Origin: Treponema sp.
GTDB lineage: Bacteria; Spirochaetota; Spirochaetia; Treponematales; Treponemataceae
Reading direction: 5' to 3'
Assembly (NCBI GenBank): GCA_017450535.1
Contig: JAFSTK010000088.1
Span: forward strand, 1 to 45,896
Length of the DNA stretch: 45,896 nt
The position numbers and the translations under genes are program-made. Below, in pieces: positions 1-7,416 of this stretch. Below the pieces are notes generated by a model. The model was given only the letters and a program-made list of their open reading frames with translations, was not told where the DNA came from and searched no databases. How positions within the stretch are numbered: the first letter of the stretch is position 1; each line of letters opens with the position of its first letter.

Positions 1-363
1 CTGGGAGTCAGCTCAACAAAACCTCTTTATGTGCATTCAATTGACGCAAAGAAAAATCTTGTTGTGCTTGCAGACAATGACGATCTACTCTGCACCAGTC
101 TGATTTTTGACGATTGCGCATGGCCTGCTGGTGTTGCGCCGACGGAGCCGTTTGAGGCGATGGTAAAAATTCGTCTTGCAAGTCGTCCTGTCGCCTGTCG
201 TGTTGAGCCGTATGTGCCGGGGGAAGGCGAGTCATTTACTGGCTCTGCATACAAAATCACGTTTTCAGAACAACAGCGTGCGGTCGCTCCAGGTCAGTCT
301 GCGGTGCTGTTTTTGGACAACGTGATAACAGGAGGTGGTATAATTCATACCGCAATTCGATAA
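1..363 (+). CDS. mnmA: tRNA-specific 2-thiouridylase MnmA, C-terminal part
   Basis: The frame is open from base 1, so only about 120 C-terminal residues are present; the start lies outside the window. MnmA transfers sulfur to the wobble uridine 34 of Lys, Glu and Gln tRNAs. The visible part matches the C-terminal beta-barrel domain of the family: an early LGVSSTKPLYVHSID stretch, an internal RLASRPVAC segment, and the closing GQSAVLFLD...TGGGII signature that is typical of MnmA. The ATP-binding PP-loop and the catalytic cysteines must lie upstream and cannot be seen. It ends with TAA and is followed by an 85-base gap carrying the ispE promoter. A tRNA-Gln gene, a potential substrate, lies 1.3 kb downstream. 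Family identity rests on recall of the C-terminal motifs and is fairly secure. Confidence 0.85.
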   Translation: MGVSSTKPLYVHSIDAKKNLVVLADNDDLLCTSLIFDDCAWPAGVAPTEPFEAMVKIRLASRPVACRVEPYVPGEGESFTGSAYKITFSEQQRAVAPGQSAVLFLDNVITGGGIIHTAIR

Positions 364-411
364 TTTGCTTGAGTTTTATGAACGATGTTCGATATGATTA
401 ATTGAAAACTA

Positions 412-439
412 TTGACTTAAATGTTGGAATTTGTATAAT
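412..439 (+). promoter_or_regulatory. sigma70-type promoter of ispE
   Basis: TTGACT (412-417), a 16-base spacer and a perfect TATAAT (434-439). The -10 ends only 9 bases before the ispE ATG, so the transcript probably starts at or within about 3 bases of the start codon. Confidence 0.7.
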
Positions 440-448
440 TAAGTAGTT

Positions 449-1312
449 ATGTTGTCCGATATTTTAATTCGTTGCAATGCAAAGGTCAATATCGGTTTGA
501 AAGTGTTGCCAAGGCGTGCTGACGGATTTCATAATATCGAGAGCATTTTTCAGACGATAAATTTTTTTGATGACTTGTACGTGAGAGAGTTATCGGAGAA
601 AAATGTATGCAAAGTGGAGTGTGCGGAGTTTGAGCTTCCTGCCCAAAACACCTTGACGACGACATATTTGGCTTTTAGCCGGCTGACAGGAGAGAATGCG
701 GGCGTTCATGTTAAGCTTACAAAGCGCATTCCTGCTGGCGGTGGATTGGGTGGCGGTTCGTCGAATGCAGCGGCGTTTTTACGAGCTTTGGCTTTGTTGA
801 ATGGCGTTGATCTGACAGATTCGCTTGCCAATTCCGTGGCGGAACAAGTTGGCAGTGATGTGTTTTTCTTTTTGCATTGTGGGAAGAATGGCACAGGAGC
901 GGCACTCGTTTCGGGACGCGGAGAGGTTGTTGCCCCGATAGCGCCAAGAACAGACTTGCATTATGTTCTTGTTTTTCCTGATGTGCATAGCTCCACAAAA
1001 GAAGCATATGCCTTGATAGATGAGGATATTGAGTCGGGGACAGACGTTGTTTGTCCTGATTTCAAAGAGTATGAAAGTATGTACAGAAGTCCGGTTACGA
1101 CTTGGGCTTTTGAAAATAGTTTTACTTCGGCTCTGACAAGAAAATTCCCTGTAATAGCGAAAGCTCTGCAGGATATTAGAATGACTGGTGCTATTTGGTC
1201 GGATATGACCGGATCTGGTGCTGTAGTGTTTGGAGTTTATGAAGCTGCCGAAGCTTCAAAAAAAGCTTTTGCTGAATTGCAATTAAAATGGAAACATTGC
1301 TATTTGGCATAG
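449..1312 (+). CDS. ispE: 4-diphosphocytidyl-2-C-methyl-D-erythritol kinase
   Basis: IspE phosphorylates CDP-methylerythritol with ATP in the non-mevalonate (MEP) isoprenoid pathway in the cytoplasm. The 287-residue product is of normal length. It has the GHMP-kinase pattern: N-terminal CNAKVNIGLKV, the ADGFHNIES substrate-binding segment around residue 25-33, the glycine-rich ATP loop PAGGGLGGGSSNAA at about residues 94-107, and a C-terminal MTGSGAVVFGVY motif. The ATG at 449 gives the N-terminus expected for the family, yet there is no ribosome binding site in front of it and a strong -10 box ends 9 bases upstream, so translation is probably leaderless. The spoVG gene follows after about 50 bases without an obvious terminator, which suggests shared transcription. 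Confidence 0.93.
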   Translation: MLSDILIRCNAKVNIGLKVLPRRADGFHNIESIFQTINFFDDLYVRELSEKNVCKVECAEFELPAQNTLTTTYLAFSRLTGENAGVHVKLTKRIPAGGGLGGGSSNAAAFLRALALLNGVDLTDSLANSVAEQVGSDVFFFLHCGKNGTGAALVSGRGEVVAPIAPRTDLHYVLVFPDVHSSTKEAYALIDEDIESGTDVVCPDFKEYESMYRSPVTTWAFENSFTSALTRKFPVIAKALQDIRMTGAIWSDMTGSGAVVFGVYEAAEASKKAFAELQLKWKHCYLA

Positions 1313-1363
1313 TCTTTTGATTTACAGGATAAATTTCTGTAAATGGAAGCGGAGGTATTATTC

Positions 1364-1648
1364 ATGGAAGTAACAGAACTGCGCATCCGTAAGGTTGCGG
1401 CAGAGGGTAAGTTACGTGCTTACGTAACGGTAACATTTGACAATTGTTTTGTCGTTCATAATGTGAAGATTATCGAAGGCAAAACAGGTTTGTTTATCGC
1501 TATGCCAAGCCGTAAGACTGCTAACGGTGATTACAAGGATGTTGCGCATCCTATCAGTCCTGATTTCAGAAATGCATTGCAGGACAAGATTCTCGCCGAA
1601 TACAACGCTGGTCATGTTGAAGAAGCAGGTGAAGGCGACGAAGACTAA
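1364..1648 (+). CDS. spoVG: SpoVG-family regulatory protein
   Basis: SpoVG proteins are small nucleic-acid-binding regulators; in Borrelia and several Gram-positive bacteria they bind DNA and RNA. The sequence MEVTELRIRKVAAEGKL, the FDNCFVVHNVKIIEG segment and the GLFIAMPSRK motif are diagnostic. The ATG at 1364 is chosen because AGCGGAGGT (1348-1356) sits in front of it at good spacing and because the family starts with MEVT; an upstream ATG at 1343 overlaps this ribosome binding site and is less likely. The resulting 94 residues match the usual length. The C-terminus is acidic (EEAGEGDED). It lies between ispE and tRNA-Gln, with a hairpin just after its stop. Targets in this organism are unknown. 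Confidence 0.93.
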   Translation: MEVTELRIRKVAAEGKLRAYVTVTFDNCFVVHNVKIIEGKTGLFIAMPSRKTANGDYKDVAHPISPDFRNALQDKILAEYNAGHVEEAGEGDED

Positions 1649-1654
1649 GCGCAA

Positions 1655-1677
1655 ATAGGTGCATTTTTTGCACCTAT
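1655..1677 (+). terminator. Hairpin after spoVG
   Basis: Perfect 9-bp inverted repeat ATAGGTGCA / TGCACCTAT around a loop of five T. There is no T-run after the stem on the plus strand, so it may be an inefficient terminator or an RNA-processing site between spoVG and tRNA-Gln. Confidence 0.5.
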
Positions 1678-1690
1678 AACAGGCATATTT

Positions 1691-1763
1691 TGGGACGTCG
1701 GCAAGCGGTAAGCCCCCGGCTTTTGGTGCCGGTATTCCACAGGTTCGAATCCTGTCGTCCCAG
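1691..1763 (+). tRNA. trnQ: tRNA-Gln (anticodon TTG)
   Basis: A complete cloverleaf can be folded: acceptor TGGGACG / CGTCCCA with discriminator G, anticodon stem CCGGC / GCCGG enclosing the loop TTTTGGT (anticodon TTG), and T-arm ACAGG-TTCGAAT-CCTGT. The CCA end is not encoded. It lies between spoVG and the L25 gene and may be co-transcribed with them. Confidence 0.95.
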
Positions 1764-1803
1764 TAGAGAAAATATAGATTTTTAGTAACGAGGAGCTCCT
1801 GAG

Positions 1804-2355
1804 ATGGATCAGTTAGTTATTGACGCAAACACACGCAAAGACACAGGCAAAAAGGTTGCTAAGCAGTTGCGTGCAAGTGGTCGTATTCCTGCTGTAATGT
1901 ATGATGAAGCAGGAAAAGCAACATCATTGGATGTTGATACAGCGCAGTTCAACAAAGTGTGGCGTTCTATTACCGCTACAACACTTGTTACGCTGAATGC
2001 CGATGGTAAATCATACGATGCGTTTATTCGCGACACAGAATATGATATCAAGACAGATACTGTTCTGCATGCGGATTTCTTTGTTGTAAGCAACAAGAAG
2101 CCAGTTGTTCGCACATTCAAATTGCACTACAGCGGTACACCTGCAGGCGTTTTGAAGGGCGGCTTTATGGTAAAGCACATTCCTGAAATCAAAGTAAAGA
2201 GCCTGCCGAAAGACATGCCGGCTCGTGTCACTGTTGATGTTTCTGCGGTAAATATTGGCGAAGCTTTGTTGGTAAAAGACCTTGACTTGGGCAAGAATGT
2301 TACAGTTCTGACCAATTCAGACGAAAAAATTATCAGCATTGCTCCGGCTCGCTAA
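1804..2355 (+). CDS. rplY: 50S ribosomal protein L25 / general stress protein Ctc
   Basis: This is the long (TL5/CTC) form of L25, which binds 5S rRNA in the central protuberance of the large subunit. At 183 residues it has the N-terminal L25 domain (RKDTGKKVAKQLRASGRIPAVMY, shared by the family, spans about residues 11-33) followed by the beta-rich C-terminal TL5 domain (residues about 95-183, ending EKIISIAPAR). The ATG at 1804 is preceded by ACGAGGAGCTCCTGAG, a good ribosome binding site. It sits 40 bases after tRNA-Gln and is closed by a strong intrinsic terminator at 2373-2398. Confidence 0.93.
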   Translation: MDQLVIDANTRKDTGKKVAKQLRASGRIPAVMYDEAGKATSLDVDTAQFNKVWRSITATTLVTLNADGKSYDAFIRDTEYDIKTDTVLHADFFVVSNKKPVVRTFKLHYSGTPAGVLKGGFMVKHIPEIKVKSLPKDMPARVTVDVSAVNIGEALLVKDLDLGKNVTVLTNSDEKIISIAPAR

Positions 2356-2372
2356 GCGAACTGAGTGACTGC

Positions 2373-2398
2373 AAAGGCTCCCGCAAGGGGGCTTTTTT
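2373..2398 (+). terminator. Intrinsic terminator after rplY
   Basis: AAAGGCTCCC, a GCAA tetraloop and GGGGGCTTT form a stem of 9-10 bp (one G-U pair), followed by six T. It ends the rplY transcript and argues that tilS does not start upstream of it. Confidence 0.85.
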
Positions 2399-2415
2399 GT
2401 TTTAGGGGTTTGTTG

Positions 2416-3675
2416 TTGAGGTCGTTTGAAGAAAAAGTCCGTGAGGGTCTCATTGCGTGCGGTGTTGCGCTTGAGTCTGTGACGCCAGAACATCCGCTTG
2501 GTGTGGCGGTGAGTGGCGGTGCGGATTCAGTCTCGCTTTTGTGCGCGCTTTCTTCTCTTTTTGCCGCCGACATGCTCCGTGTTATCACAATAAATCACAA
2601 CATCCGTGAAGAAAATGAGACGTCTGGGGACGCGCGTTTTGTAGCAGATTTATGCGAGGTTTTGAAAGTGCCATGCAAAGTGGTGACGTTGCCACGCGGT
2701 GAGGTTGCCCGTGTGTCAGAGGCGCGCTCGCATGGTGTTGAGGATGCGGCACGATTCTTGCGTTATGAGGCTTTCGCATCGTTTTGTGAGGAGGAGCGGC
2801 TGTCTGCGCTATGTCTCGCGCATAATCAAAACGATGAGATGGAGACGCTTTTGATGCGCTTTTTGCAGGGAAGCGGCTCTGAGGGCGGTTTTGGCATGTC
2901 TCGTCAGCGAGGAAAAATGGTGCGACCGCTATTGGATGTGAGCCGCACGGAAATTGAAGCGTATTTGCGCGCCCGCGGACAGAACTGGCGCACCGATTCC
3001 ACGAACAATGATACGGCATACCTTCGCAATAATATCCGGAAAAATTTGATTCCGCTTTTGAATACTCATTTTGCAGGCTGGAGTGCCGCATTAAAAAACG
3101 GCGCAGAAAAGGCTTTTTTTGATAACGATGCGTTACAAGCGATTGCTGATAAAATGCAGTGGAATAGAGAAGGCGGCGCATTGTGTATGAACGCTGCAGA
3201 TTTTTATGCCCAGCCTGCTGCGGTGCGCCGTCGAATCTTGTTCAATGCATTCAATGAATTGCCGGCTGACGGGCGCGTTCCGTATAGCGTTGTGCGTGCG
3301 GCGGTGATGTGGAATGAGCGTGTTTCTATGCCGAATGAAAGTCAGTCTGTTTCTGCGCATGGGGTGGAAATATCGCTTAAATCGGATAAAATTTATGTAA
3401 AAAAATGCGAAAATAAGGCGACTGAAAGCGGATTTCTTGATATAATAGAAGAAGATAGCGGTTCTGTTTATCTGAGACGCAGCGTGCAAAGCGGTGACGT
3501 TATCAAGACGAAGGACGGAACGATGAAGTCGGTGCAGAAAATATTCGGCGATTGGAAGGTGTCTGCGGAGGATAAAAATCGAATTCCGCTGATTCAGGAT
3601 GTGTCGCAGAAAGGTCAGCCGATAATCGCTATACTTGGAAGTGAATTTGGGTATTCGGATTGGATTGTAAAATGA
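2416..3675 (+). CDS. tilS: tRNA(Ile)-lysidine synthase
   Basis: TilS attaches lysine to cytidine 34 of the CAU-anticodon tRNA-Ile so that it reads AUA. The N-terminal PP-loop SGGADSVSLL (residues about 32-41) binds ATP. The family motifs LCLAHNQNDEMETLLMR, RPLLDVSRTEI and DSTNNDTAYLRNNIRKNLIP follow, and the C-terminal quarter (SGDVIKTKDG to the end) resembles the TilS C-terminal tRNA-binding domain. Three consecutive TTG codons (2410, 2413, 2416) are possible starts; the one at 2416 is preferred because AGGGG (2404-2408) is 7 bases upstream. An in-frame GTG at 2365 would lie inside the preceding terminator stem and is rejected. Its TGA overlaps the next ATG (ATGA), implying translational coupling. 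419 residues, normal for the family. Confidence 0.92.
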   Translation: MRSFEEKVREGLIACGVALESVTPEHPLGVAVSGGADSVSLLCALSSLFAADMLRVITINHNIREENETSGDARFVADLCEVLKVPCKVVTLPRGEVARVSEARSHGVEDAARFLRYEAFASFCEEERLSALCLAHNQNDEMETLLMRFLQGSGSEGGFGMSRQRGKMVRPLLDVSRTEIEAYLRARGQNWRTDSTNNDTAYLRNNIRKNLIPLLNTHFAGWSAALKNGAEKAFFDNDALQAIADKMQWNREGGALCMNAADFYAQPAAVRRRILFNAFNELPADGRVPYSVVRAAVMWNERVSMPNESQSVSAHGVEISLKSDKIYVKKCENKATESGFLDIIEEDSGSVYLRRSVQSGDVIKTKDGTMKSVQKIFGDWKVSAEDKNRIPLIQDVSQKGQPIIAILGSEFGYSDWIVK

Positions 3676-4673
3676 AAAAATGTCTGCTTCTTTTCTTTTC
3701 TCTCTTTTTCACCGGCGCATTGCTTTTTGCGCAGTCAGATTCTGCTCGAAGTGCAAATCGTCGTACGGCAATCCGCTATTTACAGCTTGCTAAACAATAT
3801 GCCTCGCAGAAACAGTGGAAGGAAGCGGATACGAATGCCCGTCTGGGACTTGCCTATGACGAAGGAATTGCAGATTTGTGGTATATTCGTGCGGTTTCCC
3901 AGTCGAATGAGGGTGAGAAAAAATCGGTCGTGATACCGTTGGTGGTCACTTCGCTGACAAGAGGCGAATGGGTAGATTATAACCGGGACAGCGCACGTAT
4001 TCTTTACGCAGACTTGCTGAGCACGACACTCCATTTTGCTGAGGCCGTGAAAGTGCTGGATGATGCGCCCTTTTTGTATTCAGCGGACGCAGAGTATATT
4101 CGGGCACGGTGCTATTACAATATGGGCGGTGAATATATTCAGCGCGCGCGGGAAAAAATTGATGCGGCACGCAGAATCTATCCGACTGACGCACGTTTTG
4201 CGGACTTGTTTTTTTCTTTGGAATATCATCTGAATCAGACGATGTTGCAGGATGCTGCAAGTGGCTTGGATACAGAGGGGCTTCCGCCGTTGGTGCGTAA
4301 AATTGCGGATGCGTTTATTCTGGGGATGCCGTCGTTTGCAAATCCGAGTGCGGAGCTGGAATTGTATGCGGCGATTTTTGCTGAAGGTGAAAAGCAGATA
4401 CGTTTGCTCAAATCATTTAAAGCGCGCCGTTTGAATGCTCCGTTGTATGCGGAATATGCGTTGCGCCTTGGATTGCTCGATCAAGATGCCGCACTGGACG
4501 CGATTTTTGTCTACACGAATGATACGGTCAATCTTTCTATTTTACAGGCTTTTGTTCCGCTGATTACGGATGAAAAACCGCATCAAGATTTGTATGAGTA
4601 TTTGAATGCTTACAACGGTCGGCTCATATCTGACGCTGACGGAGACGGCATAGCGAATCTTATTGTCGATTAA
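3672..4673 (+). CDS. Exported TPR-like protein, N-terminal part of a split gene
   Basis: I do not recognise a named family. The product starts with a signal peptide (MKKCLLLFFSLFFTGALLFAQ, cleavage near residue 20) and then has helical TPR-like segments (AIRYLQLAKQYASQKQWKEA; DLWYIRAVSQS; AEYIRARCYYNMG), so it is probably periplasmic or membrane-attached. The ATG at 3672 overlaps the tilS stop as ATGA; an in-frame TTG at 3660 is less likely. The ORF stops at a TAA (4671-4673), directly after the motif SDADGDGIANLIVD. The same frame continues open and protein-like for 372 more codons, with no start codon in phase until a GTG at 4755 that lacks a ribosome binding site. The simplest reading is one gene of about 706 codons interrupted by a nonsense change. 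Role unknown. Confidence 0.8.
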   Translation: MKKCLLLFFSLFFTGALLFAQSDSARSANRRTAIRYLQLAKQYASQKQWKEADTNARLGLAYDEGIADLWYIRAVSQSNEGEKKSVVIPLVVTSLTRGEWVDYNRDSARILYADLLSTTLHFAEAVKVLDDAPFLYSADAEYIRARCYYNMGGEYIQRAREKIDAARRIYPTDARFADLFFSLEYHLNQTMLQDAASGLDTEGLPPLVRKIADAFILGMPSFANPSAELELYAAIFAEGEKQIRLLKSFKARRLNAPLYAEYALRLGLLDQDAALDAIFVYTNDTVNLSILQAFVPLITDEKPHQDLYEYLNAYNGRLISDADGDGIANLIVD

Positions 4674-5792
4674 GAAAGAGGTCGTCCGCTTCATGTTTTC
4701 TATGGAAAAAAACAGGATGATGAATTTGATTGGGTCGCAGATTGTGATTTTGGCGTGCCTACGGTAGTCCATTTGACAGAAAATTCCTTGGACATCGTGT
4801 ATGGCTCATGGCCATGGATTCAGACCGCCCGCTATAACATGACGAATAACACGCACCTTGATTTTAACGTGACAGGCGAGACCTTGCGCTGGACACCTTT
4901 TGTGATGCAGCCGATAGAAAGCATAAAACAGGCGTTGGGATTTGATTTCTTCTTCCCCGTTATCCAGGCAGAGGCGGTGCCGGTTTCTGCGGTGGAATTG
5001 TTGCATTCATCTTCAAATTATACGTTGCCCTCTGATGAACGAAAAGACGCGCTGATAACGGTAAGCGTGCTTGACGGTGTGGCTCAAATCGCCCGCTATA
5101 CGGTGGACGGCAAGATGTACGCTCAGGCTCAATTTGACAACGGTATTCCGGTGATTCGTGTGGTTGATAGAGACGGTGACGGACTTTTTGAGACGACTGA
5201 GTTTTACGGCTTTTCTCCAAACCGCAGACAAAATGTGCTCAGCAAATCCGATGAAATGCAGATTATCACAAATTTATTCGGCTCTCCGTCGTCTGGCACT
5301 GGTTTTTATGTGCGCATGATACAGATAGACACCAACGGTGATACAATTGCAGACTTTACGGAAGAGTATTTGGAAGGCGAAGGAAAAATCGCTTCATGGG
5401 ATACGACTGGCGACGGAAAATGGAATACCCGGTATATTAAATTACCCAAGACAACAGATGGCGTTCTGCGTGAGGAATCATTGTTCCATCATCCGCTGAC
5501 GAATGCCGAAGTCCGCGTTTCTTTTGAGAACGGAATGCCTGTGCAGGTTCAGGACGGAAATCGTACGCTTATGGTGACTCCTTCTTATATCACGGGATTT
5601 TATTGGGTTGGTACTGTCGGAACGGATGAAAATGCAAAAAAAATAATGGATGTGCTTAACCAAACGGCAGACCAAGGTGTTTCAGTTATAGCAGGAAACG
5701 AAAAAGAAAGAATACTGGGAATTCGTGTTGGTAAAATGTACTTTGGCGAAATGGTCCCGGAATCAATGGTAAAAGATGATGAAAAAAAATAA
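4674..5792 (+). pseudogene. C-terminal remainder of the split exported protein
   Basis: This is the in-phase continuation of the preceding gene after its TAA. Reading begins ERGRPLHVFYGKKQDD and runs to KDDEKK without another stop. The segment holds three acidic loops resembling EF-hand/dockerin calcium-binding motifs (DRDGDGLFE, DTNGDTIAD, DTTGDGKWN), matching a fourth (DADGDGIAN) just before the stop; together they argue for one ancestral polypeptide. The only in-frame start is GTG 4755, without a ribosome binding site, so independent translation is doubtful; reading through or a sequence error would restore the full protein. It overlaps the next gene by 17 bases, suggesting the unit was an operon with the protease. 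Function unknown. Confidence 0.65.
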
Positions 5793-7392
5793 CATATTGA
5801 TAGCGCTTGTTGCAGGGATGTTGCTTTCTTGTAACTCGATTAAACAGCCGGAACATGTGTATTCTCGTCCAGATTATACTGCTGAAGATGTCCGCAAAGA
5901 AGAGATAAAGAGAATTGAGGCTTTACGGGAAAAAGATACTGTTCAGGCGTTATGGCGCGCAATGCTTTTGAAAGATGCGGCTACAATAGATGTCTGTGCC
6001 GATGCTGTTGCAGAAGAGTACAAAAATTTTCTAAAAGAACAGAATTGGTATGATGCGCTCCGTTTGTACGATACATTGGAGAGAGTAGGCTACTCAAAAC
6101 TTTCTTCGCTTGAGAAAAAAGCTTCAGAGCTGACAAAACTCACCGAAGCAAATGTGCCGGGATTGTCGAATAAGCTGATTACGGCTGAGAAGCGCGCCAC
6201 TTATGTTTCTGGAACGGCGACCATTTGGGTTGACCGCGGTTTGAAAGTTGAGCGTGGCATGGGATTTGCTGACCGTGTAATAGGTTCGGGCTTTTTCATT
6301 TCAAAAGACGGCTATCTGGTGACAAATCATCATGTTATCGAAGACTTGGTAAATCCAAAATATGAAGGCTATGCCCGTTTGTATATCAAGTTGTCTGGTG
6401 ACAGCGACACCCGTATTCCGGCAAAAGTGATTGGATGGGATCCCATTGTTGACCTTGCATTGCTTAAGGCTGAAGTTGATGCTCCGTATGTTTTTTCACT
6501 TGGTTCTAGCGAGGACTTGAATGTTGGCGATAGAATCTATGCCATCGGTTCGCCGGTCGGATTGGAGAGCACGCTCACGAGCGGAATAATCAGCTCGCTT
6601 GACAGAAAACTTTTTACGGTCGGGTCTGTTATTCAGCTTGACGCGGCAATCAACTCTGGTAATAGTGGTGGTCCTTGTATTGATGAGCATGGTGCGGTTC
6701 AGGCGATTGCGTTTGCCGGCATGTTGCAGTATGAAGGCTTGAATTTTGCGATTCCGGTGGAATACTTGAAGGCTGAATTGCCCGGATTGTTTCATGGCGG
6801 AAAATACGAGCACTCTTGGCTTGGTGGCTATGGTCACACAAAAAAGGACTTGGGAAAAGAGAGCGGCCTTGAAGTTCAGTATGTTATGCCGGGTGGAAGT
6901 CTAAGTCGTGCTGAGATTTTTGAAAATGATGTGATTGTTGAGCTGAACGGAAAACCTGTGCGCACTTTGGAAGATATGCAGCGGATTATGTTCAGATGCA
7001 GCGCAAAATCAATCGCGTCGCTAAAAGTGCGCGCACCCTCGGGTGAGGAAAGGACTGCGCTGGTGTATTTTGCGACACGTCCAAAAAATCCCGGCTATCG
7101 GATTTATAATAGCGATATACTTGCCAATTCCTTTGCTCCGATTTTTGGTATGAAACTGGTTCATGCTTCTACTTCAAGTCGGCACAAGTATTCAGTTCAG
7201 CGCATCATAAACGGTTCGATTGCTGATGAAAGTGGTTTTTCAGAAAATGACCCTGTTGAAGTTCTCGAAGTCGAATTTGATGATGATAAGACATCGATTT
7301 ACTTAAAAGCATATGTGAAAAACAGCAAGAAAGGGTATTTGGACAGGAGCGTTGGCATGGGCGCGCAATTGGACAGTCCGTATTATTTTTAG
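5776..7392 (+). CDS. HtrA/DegP-like trypsin-type serine protease, lipoprotein
   Basis: An S1C-type periplasmic protease attached to the membrane by lipid. The N-terminus MMKKNNILIALVAGMLLSCNS has a lipobox with the acylated Cys at residue 19. After an approximately 150-residue helical region comes the protease fold: GSGFFISKDGYLVTNHHVI (catalytic His 186), IVDLALL (Asp 226), and INSGNSGGP (nucleophile Ser 297), so the triad is intact. Two PDZ-like segments follow (about residues 350-430 and 455-538; the first contains GGSLSRAEIFENDVIVELNG). It probably degrades or refolds damaged envelope proteins. Start: ATG 5776 or the adjacent ATG 5779, both overlapping the preceding reading frame. The roughly 150-residue insert between lipobox and protease domain is unlike classical DegP. 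Confidence 0.88.
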   Translation: MMKKNNILIALVAGMLLSCNSIKQPEHVYSRPDYTAEDVRKEEIKRIEALREKDTVQALWRAMLLKDAATIDVCADAVAEEYKNFLKEQNWYDALRLYDTLERVGYSKLSSLEKKASELTKLTEANVPGLSNKLITAEKRATYVSGTATIWVDRGLKVERGMGFADRVIGSGFFISKDGYLVTNHHVIEDLVNPKYEGYARLYIKLSGDSDTRIPAKVIGWDPIVDLALLKAEVDAPYVFSLGSSEDLNVGDRIYAIGSPVGLESTLTSGIISSLDRKLFTVGSVIQLDAAINSGNSGGPCIDEHGAVQAIAFAGMLQYEGLNFAIPVEYLKAELPGLFHGGKYEHSWLGGYGHTKKDLGKESGLEVQYVMPGGSLSRAEIFENDVIVELNGKPVRTLEDMQRIMFRCSAKSIASLKVRAPSGEERTALVYFATRPKNPGYRIYNSDILANSFAPIFGMKLVHASTSSRHKYSVQRIINGSIADESGFSENDPVEVLEVEFDDDKTSIYLKAYVKNSKKGYLDRSVGMGAQLDSPYYF

Positions 7393-7416
7393 CGGGCGAA
7401 GGAACAGGAGAACGAA

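Noticed and set aside
2365..2415. GTG start for tilS at 2365
   Set aside because: It lies just before and reads through the intrinsic terminator of rplY; a TTG with AGGGG upstream fits better.
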